Below are positions 57,612 to 64,000 of a DNA stretch of 64,000 nucleotides, piece after piece. Where the stretch lies: assembly GCA_944376905.1 (NCBI GenBank), contig CALWEA010000005.1:1-64000 (forward strand), given 5' to 3'. This DNA comes from an uncultured Clostridia bacterium. GTDB lineage: Bacteria > Bacillota > Clostridia > Christensenellales > UBA1242. Under the pieces are notes generated by a model. The model made no database searches, was not told where the DNA came from, and saw only the letters and a list, made by a program, of their open reading frames with translations. Each line of letters starts with the position of its first letter. The stretch's first letter is position 1. The translations under genes and the position numbers were made by a program.

Positions 57612-60600
57612 TTATTTTATTTTCATCTTTTTACGAAGAAGTATAATAACAACAGTTAATCCAACAACAAATACAACACTAACAACAATTATAATAATTG
57701 AAAAAGTATTAAGAGGGTCTTGTTTGATAACTTTATAACTATACAAAACTTTTCCTGATTCAGTTAAAACTTGAACAAAATAAGTTCCTGCATTTTCTAT
57801 TTGCATATTAACATTATAATCATTTAAAGAATTCAAATATTCTTGATTAATTTTTATACGATGATTATTATCAAATTTAACTTCACATTCTCCAAGATTG
57901 CTATAAAGTGTGTAAGCATTAAAACTGATGGAGATAGGGTCGGTTGTTTTAGTTCCTTCTTCAACAGAAATTTTTATAGGAACTTCGTTTGTGTCTTTTA
58001 TAACAAAATTAAATTTAAATTCTTGTCCAGCAATACCAACATTTGTTCTAATAGTTATTTCATAATCTCCAGCACCTGTTATTTCGTCATAAACTGATAT
58101 TAAAACATTAGTCAAATATCTAACAATTATTTTATTATTATTATCATCTTCAATTACATAGGAATTAAAATCAAAATAAGGACTCAAATCAAGAACTTTT
58201 CCATCTTTTACAATAGAAGTTATCTCATAGTTTGCGAAAGGACTATATTCAAAAGTCCATCGACCTTCTGTTGAACTTATAATTGTAAAAGAATATTCTT
58301 GTTGTCTAACATTAAAGCCATTTATAACAGCGGAAAAAGAAACAGTATAATATCCAGATTGGTCAATTATAAACTCACCAGTTGTTGCATCTTTTTTAAC
58401 ATTGGCAGTGTAATCACTACCATTTCTTATAACGTTAATACTTGGTTTTCCACCAACATCATAAAGAGAGTCTAAACTTTTTGGCAAACTAATAGTAACA
58501 CTATCATTATAAACACCATTTTCAATAGGATTGGAATTGTTTATATTGAAAGCAACGCCATTAATATAAGTTAGGGTATAAGTTTTACTATTGTATCCAT
58601 AAACATTATCAATAAATGTATGAGTATTACCTGCAAGGTCAGAGAATGATATAACATAAGTTCCGCTTTCTGTTAAAGTTATACTATTAGTGTTGTTGTT
58701 TACAATATTTTTTATAGGATTATATTCAAGCCCTGATTCACCATAGTAAACATGAACATCAATTTGATTTGCTTTAATTCCAAAAAATGAATTATAAACT
58801 ATTGTTAAACTATCAAAATCTTGATTATCAGTAGTAACAATTACTTGTGAAGATATACCGCTTAATTGTTCTTGTCTACCATCAGCAGAAGTATAGTAAA
58901 AAGAATTAGCGGTTATAAGATTTTCTGTGTGGACATAAGTAATTGCAATCGTTTTTTGATAATAATTTATAGAAGTACTAGAAGAGTGATAATTACTAAT
59001 TTGATAAAATTTTGTAACTGTTCCGCTGTTGTTATAAGTAAAGTCTAATTCAAATGCTTCAATATCTTGTTCTTCGTTTGTACTAATTTTATATTGTTCT
59101 GTATTAACGAGATAATGATTTGAGTAGAAATTGCCGTTATATTCAAAAACTTTGCCCGTACTTTCTTTTATTTCCCAAGTTCCAGTTTCAGGATTATAAA
59201 CAGTAACGTTAAAAAATTCATTACTAGATTCATTTATTATAAAACCTTGCGTTTTTAGGAGAACAAATTCTCCACCAATATTTAAATAAGTTCTAATAAT
59301 ATAATTGCCAGCAATATTAATAACAGTTCCACTTTCTATATCTGTTTCTTCAGAGTTTTCATATTGCATAGTTATTTTAGATTCAAACATAAAGTTATTA
59401 TCGTAATCTAGTTGTCCAAAACGAATAGTTAATTGTCCAGAAAAAATAGTATTGCCATTAAATAAATCGTTAGTTTTGTCTTCATTATTTTTATCAAAAA
59501 GCATAATACTTGGATTAATATTATTAATCAAAATTCTATCTTGATGGACATTTTTTATGTCTAAGGCAACAGAAGGATTTTCATTAACATTAACTAGTGT
59601 TATTTCATATTTAACAGCATTGCCAGCAAAATTGTTAAGACCTAAAATATTTTCTTGTGCTTTTAAAGTAATGTAATTGATAGAGTTAGAAATTCGACTA
59701 GTATGACATTCATAATATCCATTTACAATACCATTTGAAACAAGATTTCCATATTGAGTTGTTGATGTTCCTGAGTCAAATTTTTGCCATAAAAAGGTAT
59801 CTGTTGCGGGGTCATAAGTTAGAAACATAACATTTATATAAACATAATAATCAACATTACTATAATAATATGTTAAATCACTTATACCAACGTTCCAAAG
59901 ATTGCTAACGCCATCATCTTCCAGAACAGAAATTGTTGCAACATCTCCAACAATTTTATCTTCTATAATTGGTTCTCCACAAGTGTGATAAAAAACATAA
60001 TTAACACCAAAATTGTCAGTAAATATATATTTATAAGCAACTTTGGGTTCTAAAATGTGGAAAGAATATGAAATATTATTGGATAAAGAGGAAGTAAATT
60101 CAACAAAACTGTTACTGGTAAAATTATCTGTTTGGTCATAAATGCTAATATATCTTGAACTTTCCCATGAATAAATTTGAATTGATTTTAAAACAACATT
60201 TATGCCATTAGTGTAATTAACACCATAAATTTTCAATCCTTCAAAATCTGTTGTTGCACTAAATTGAAGAACTTCATCAGTTACATTAATATTAATAGGG
60301 TAGTGTAAATTTTTTGAACTGTCAACAAGAATAAGATTTTGAACAGAACGAGAAGCAGTAAAGGATAGAATTTCATCAATAGAAACAGTTTGAGGTGAAG
60401 TTGATATGTCGGACCAATTTGAAATATTGTAAAAAGTATTATTTTCCAATTCAGGACTAGACATATAAGTTGTTCCGTTAACGCTTAATATTTGCCAAGG
60501 ATAATTATATAAATTAATTTCAGTTGCTTCAAAACTACCTTTTGCATAAACTTCATAAGGATTTAAAGACAAATTTCCATATCTTATAGAGTTAAGTTTA

Positions 60601-63600
60601 TTCATATCTGTTTCAGGTTTGTTATAATATAAAACAACATCATCTTGTTCCATTGGTTTTGTGAAATATATAAGATAAATTGTTAAATTGCCTGCTAAAT
60701 CTTGTTCAATAATTTCATAATATTTTCCTGCTTGAAGATGTTCTGTTGAAATTTGTAAAGTGTGAGTTGCAAACGCATTTTTCGCACTTGCAATAGTACT
60801 AACAACTAAACTTTCGCCAGAAGTTTGTTCTTTTGCATAGTAATAGTAGCCTTCAGTATAAAATCCGTTAACAGCATTTTGTTTGTTAAAGTATTTGACT
60901 AAATTTTCATTAGATAATTCAACAGCGAAACTATAATAAGCCAAACTTCCAGTTGTTGTTGGTGCGTTATATTGTTTTAGAGAATTAGTTATATTATTAT
61001 TTTCATCTAAATACAAGCGAGAAAGCCCTGCAACTGAAACACCATTTATTGAAGTTGTTTGTATTAATTGATTAAGAACAGTTGTTGGTGCTTCTTTGTC
61101 AATATAAAGCGCTTTCGTTATTTGTGCATTAGGATTATTAGCGACATCACCTTCATATTGCATATAAACATAAAGAATAGTTCCACTTGTTAATTTTGAA
61201 ATATCAAGAGTAAAACTTTTTTTCAGACCATCAACAACAATATCGCCAGTATCTCCTTCATTTCCACTTCCAACATTAATAGATTGAGGGGTAGGATTAA
61301 CATTAGTCCACCATTTAATACCAGCAGAGCGACCGTTATTGCCAGATGTATCAATTTTAGCCATATATTTATCGCTAGGGTCAGTCCAAGAAATTGTTAT
61401 GGTTGAGTTATCATTAGTATAAGAAATTTTATAAGAATTACCATTAATAAGTCCATCAACACTTTCAAGCGTATTATTTTGAGAATCAATAAAATTAAAA
61501 TCAGGTGCTTGTGTAACAATTCTAAAAATGTATGTTAATGAATTTCTTAAATTAGGGAAAGAGTTTCCATTTGCATAATTTTGAGTAACAGTAACGAAAT
61601 AATAGCCCGAATCTCTAAATAAATTACTAACATAAAAACCGTCTAAATTTGTTAAAGAACTATTGTATACATTACTTCGTATTCCATTTAATTCTTGAGA
61701 GAAGTCAATATTAACGGATAAATCAAAACTAGTGTTAGTTATATAAGATAAATTTTGATTAAAGCCAAAATCTTCAGTTGTGTAGGTTCCTTCACCAAAG
61801 TAAGAAACCCCCAAAATTGATTTAACCATATTATTATCAATAGAGTATCTATTCAAATAGTAATGTTCACTATCAGAAGTTGTTGTGTAAAAATATTTTA
61901 AAACATCAAAATTTTTAAAAATATTATTTTGAATATAACCATATTTAGCAATAGGAACATAATTAACAAGAGGTAGTTTGTTAGATTGGAATAATTCACT
62001 ATCAGTATAATAAGCCATATAAAGATTTTCGAAAGAAATTTCTCCAACGTAACCATCTAAAACATTAACATGAATATTTCCTCCTATAACACTTTTATTA
62101 GAGCCGTCATTTAGAGGAGAGGAAACAATATTTTGACGGTCAACAATAAAGATGTTTTCTCTATGCATAAAGTCGTATTCATCAACATTAGCATTACTTT
62201 CCTCTGTGTAACTTCTAACTATAACATATTTACCGTCGGCAGTTTGATAACCGCTTCCTGAAAGATACTGAGGATTCAAATTAAAAGCTTGATATCCAGC
62301 GAAATCACCGTTTTCAATCAAAACCGTTAAATCTTTTCCAGATTCTAAATCAAAAATAACAGTTTCTATAGCATTGTCGCTTAATTTGTAAACATTATCT
62401 TGAATAATAAAAGGATAATAATAAACAACAACTTTGCTAACATTTATTAAACTGGAAGGAGAGGCAACAAATAGATAAGTTAATAAATTAACATTACCAT
62501 TAAGAGTTGTTCCAGTACTGTAAAAATATTTACTTCTAGTATCTAGAGTTGAATTATAAGTTTCAAAATTTTCATTATAAGAATAACTATCAGTAAAACC
62601 GGCTTGTAAGAGATTAGCGGATGTGTAATTTAGATTTGTGTAATCATTAGAACTACTGTTTGAATTATTAAAAACAACATCGGCTCGTGCGGCGTCAGAA
62701 GTCATTGTTATAGAATAATTTTTACTAGCAAAATTAGCGAAATCACTTTGATTTAAAGAATTAGCAGTATTGAAATATAAATTACTTTCGTCAATCAAAT
62801 ATAAAACATAAGTTATTTCATTAACAATTACAACACCATTAACATTTTTAATCATTTTAATATCATAAGTTGTTTGATTGTTTATTTTGTTATAAGTTGT
62901 TCCTTCTTGAACGTATGCAACAGAACTTATTTCAGGAGCAAAATAAAGTTCTCCGCTATCATAAGTACTAAGAAAAATATCATTATCATTAACATCATAA
63001 TATTTTTGACTTATAACATCTTTAACCCAACTATCTGCTATTTCGGAAATTTTGGAAGTGTTAATATTAAGTTTAATAAGTTTATAGAGTCCCCATTGCA
63101 AAGTAGTATCGGCGGAAACAACATTATATTTTTGTATGGTTTGATAAGTTGACGAACTTGTTGATAATTGCCAAATATTTATTTCAGTTTTGTCAATACA
63201 AAAAGTTATATATTGCCAGTTGCCAGCGGAATCTGTCAAATAAATAATATAAAAGCCCTGTTCACTAAAAACATAATTTTGTGTTAAAAGAGTTAAGTTC
63301 GCAGAATTGTAATATCTTGCCTGAGCAAGAGTTTGATTTATGTTGTATTCTAAAGAATAATTTGTTGGTATTGCCTTGTCGAATTGAAACTGTGAAGCCA
63401 GTGGGGTGGAGTAGCCAGTATTTTTAAATGGAATAAATTTGTAGAAAGCCTTACTACTAGCCCCGCTTGCCTTTTCTTTCCATTGAACTGTAACAGAGGA
63501 ACTTGTAAAGAAATCAACAGCCTGTCCTTTAACAAAATATTGAGAAGATGCTTCAGATTGTTTAACAGTTAAAATTTCAACCTTTTCAAATGCGGTATTA

Positions 63601-64000
63601 TCAATTGTAAAATAAGATGTTTGGGTTTTATTAAGCCCAAAGTATAAAATAACTCTATAATTATAATTTTCACTAACTGTAAAACTTTGTTCTTCGTCAC
63701 TACCATCAATTGTGTGAATAATAGAGTAGTTTAAGATGTTATGTTGTTTACCTTCAATCACAAGACGAACATCACTATTAAAAACACTTTGAGCACCCAA
63801 ATAAACTTTAACGGAATTTTGTGTAAAAGTATTGGTACTAATAGTTTGTTCTATTTGAGTTCCATCTTCATTTTCAACAATTTCTTTAATCATAACATCT
63901 GCTTTTGTGTTATTTATATTAAAATAGAAATATTGAGTAAAGTATTCACCAGTTGCTCTGTTTCCACTTGAATTATAGTTATTACTAAAATTGTAAACAA
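57612..64000 (-). CDS. Giant Ig-like surface protein, partial (5' end outside window)
   Basis: The frame stays open to the right edge: an ATG at 63893 exists, but codons upstream continue without a stop and read as the same kind of protein, so the true start lies beyond 64000. At least 2,128 residues are seen. It is a chain of Ig-like beta domains with recurring D-x-A-G-N strands (DSAGNWQYITF, EQDLAGNLTIY, SDLAGNTHTF) and sentences such as GYYTVSFSA and GTYVISF. The C-terminus is a membrane helix (IIIIVVSVVFVVGLTVVIILL) with the tail RKKMKIK. No LPXTG. It converges on the other giant. Role as a surface protein is inferred from this architecture. Confidence 0.88.
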   Translation of the reverse strand, partial: VYNFSNNYNSSGNRATGEYFTQYFYFNINNTKADVMIKEIVENEDGTQIEQTISTNTFTQNSVKVYLGAQSVFNSDVRLVIEGKQHNILNYSIIHTIDGSDEEQSFTVSENYNYRVILYFGLNKTQTSYFTIDNTAFEKVEILTVKQSEASSQYFVKGQAVDFFTSSSVTVQWKEKASGASSKAFYKFIPFKNTGYSTPLASQFQFDKAIPTNYSLEYNINQTLAQARYYNSANLTLLTQNYVFSEQGFYIIYLTDSAGNWQYITFCIDKTEINIWQLSTSSSTYQTIQKYNVVSADTTLQWGLYKLIKLNINTSKISEIADSWVKDVISQKYYDVNDNDIFLSTYDSGELYFAPEISSVAYVQEGTTYNKINNQTTYDIKMIKNVNGVVIVNEITYVLYLIDESNLYFNTANSLNQSDFANFASKNYSITMTSDAARADVVFNNSNSSSNDYTNLNYTSANLLQAGFTDSYSYNENFETYNSTLDTRSKYFYSTGTTLNGNVNLLTYLFVASPSSLINVSKVVVYYYPFIIQDNVYKLSDNAIETVIFDLESGKDLTVLIENGDFAGYQAFNLNPQYLSGSGYQTADGKYVIVRSYTEESNANVDEYDFMHRENIFIVDRQNIVSSPLNDGSNKSVIGGNIHVNVLDGYVGEISFENLYMAYYTDSELFQSNKLPLVNYVPIAKYGYIQNNIFKNFDVLKYFYTTTSDSEHYYLNRYSIDNNMVKSILGVSYFGEGTYTTEDFGFNQNLSYITNTSFDLSVNIDFSQELNGIRSNVYNSSLTNLDGFYVSNLFRDSGYYFVTVTQNYANGNSFPNLRNSLTYIFRIVTQAPDFNFIDSQNNTLESVDGLINGNSYKISYTNDNSTITISWTDPSDKYMAKIDTSGNNGRSAGIKWWTNVNPTPQSINVGSGNEGDTGDIVVDGLKKSFTLDISKLTSGTILYVYMQYEGDVANNPNAQITKALYIDKEAPTTVLNQLIQTTSINGVSVAGLSRLYLDENNNITNSLKQYNAPTTTGSLAYYSFAVELSNENLVKYFNKQNAVNGFYTEGYYYYAKEQTSGESLVVSTIASAKNAFATHTLQISTEHLQAGKYYEIIEQDLAGNLTIYLIYFTKPMEQDDVVLYYNKPETDMNKLNSIRYGNLSLNPYEVYAKGSFEATEINLYNYPWQILSVNGTTYMSSPELENNTFYNISNWSDISTSPQTVSIDEILSFTASRSVQNLILVDSSKNLHYPININVTDEVLQFSATTDFEGLKIYGVNYTNGINVVLKSIQIYSWESSRYISIYDQTDNFTSNSFVEFTSSLSNNISYSFHILEPKVAYKYIFTDNFGVNYVFYHTCGEPIIEDKIVGDVATISVLEDDGVSNLWNVGISDLTYYYSNVDYYVYINVMFLTYDPATDTFLWQKFDSGTSTTQYGNLVSNGIVNGYYECHTSRISNSINYITLKAQENILGLNNFAGNAVKYEITLVNVNENPSVALDIKNVHQDRILINNINPSIMLFDKNNEDKTNDLFNGNTIFSGQLTIRFGQLDYDNNFMFESKITMQYENSEETDIESGTVINIAGNYIIRTYLNIGGEFVLLKTQGFIINESSNEFFNVTVYNPETGTWEIKESTGKVFEYNGNFYSNHYLVNTEQYKISTNEEQDIEAFELDFTYNNSGTVTKFYQISNYHSSSTSINYYQKTIAITYVHTENLITANSFYYTSADGRQEQLSGISSQVIVTTDNQDFDSLTIVYNSFFGIKANQIDVHVYYGESGLEYNPIKNIVNNNTNSITLTESGTYVISFSDLAGNTHTFIDNVYGYNSKTYTLTYINGVAFNINNSNPIENGVYNDSVTISLPKSLDSLYDVGGKPSINVIRNGSDYTANVKKDATTGEFIIDQSGYYTVSFSAVINGFNVRQQEYSFTIISSTEGRWTFEYSPFANYEITSIVKDGKVLDLSPYFDFNSYVIEDDNNNKIIVRYLTNVLISVYDEITGAGDYEITIRTNVGIAGQEFKFNFVIKDTNEVPIKISVEEGTKTTDPISISFNAYTLYSNLGECEVKFDNNHRIKINQEYLNSLNDYNVNMQIENAGTYFVQVLTESGKVLYSYKVIKQDPLNTFSIIIIVVSVVFVVGLTVVIILLRKKMKIK

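Noticed and set aside
63741-63893. ATG 63893 as start of the minus-strand giant
   Set aside because: The frame remains open and of the same character to the edge of the window, so the gene is truncated by the window.

Overview
The window is very AT-rich DNA with the bacterial code (TAA and TGA stops, TGG for Trp), strong AAGGAGG-type ribosome sites and sigma-A promoters of the TTGACA/TATAAT kind. Gene content (RecJ, HemZ- and HemW-type radical SAM proteins, a DAC-like protein, RarA, Ddl, a PdaB-like deacetylase, the ylxM-ffh-rpsP-khpA-rimM-trmD-rbgA-yraN housekeeping run) points to an uncultured low-GC Bacillota, most likely a clostridial gut-type lineage. The peptidoglycan gene ddl shows it is not a wall-less mollicute. 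The genus cannot be named from the sequence alone.

Layout. 1-29.9 kb is core chromosome: a membrane protein of unknown function, recJ, hemZ, a PAP2 phosphatase, a four-S1-domain protein, tRNA-Thr(CGT), an orphan Lys/Asn-rich membrane protein, a protein ending in a DAC-like domain with an altered RHR motif, rarA, ddl, a small divergent sulfur/selenium-type locus (DUF3343 carrier plus HTH fragment against a cysteine desulfurase), a polysaccharide deacetylase, a double-OB SSB-like protein, rplJ-rplL behind an L10 leader attenuator, lepA-hemW, and the SRP/S16/tRNA-modification/ribosome-assembly cluster (without rplS and rnhB).

29.9-35.3 kb is a 5.4-kb integrative element inserted at the 3' end of tRNA-Glu(CTC), bounded by a 10-bp direct repeat. 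It encodes a large serine recombinase, an XRE regulator, two tiny proteins, a lipoprotein, a membrane-anchored Mrr-like nuclease and an XRE/ImmA-type pair. It also holds a roughly 570-base, GC-rich, stem-loop-dense non-coding stretch ending in a terminator; this is the best candidate for an undescribed element here, a large structured RNA carried as cargo. The last codons of the recombinase are written by the att repeat, so its C-terminus should differ between the integrated and excised forms.

35.6-64 kb is taken up by two convergent giant surface-protein genes sharing one bidirectional terminator. The first encodes 7,242 residues (InlB-like repeats, then MBG/YDG-type repeats including a super-repeat of about 400-460 residues, then InlB-like repeats, a GLUG-like end and a membrane anchor). 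The second is an Ig-like protein of more than 2,100 residues that runs off the right edge. Both end in a transmembrane helix with a basic tail and no LPXTG motif.
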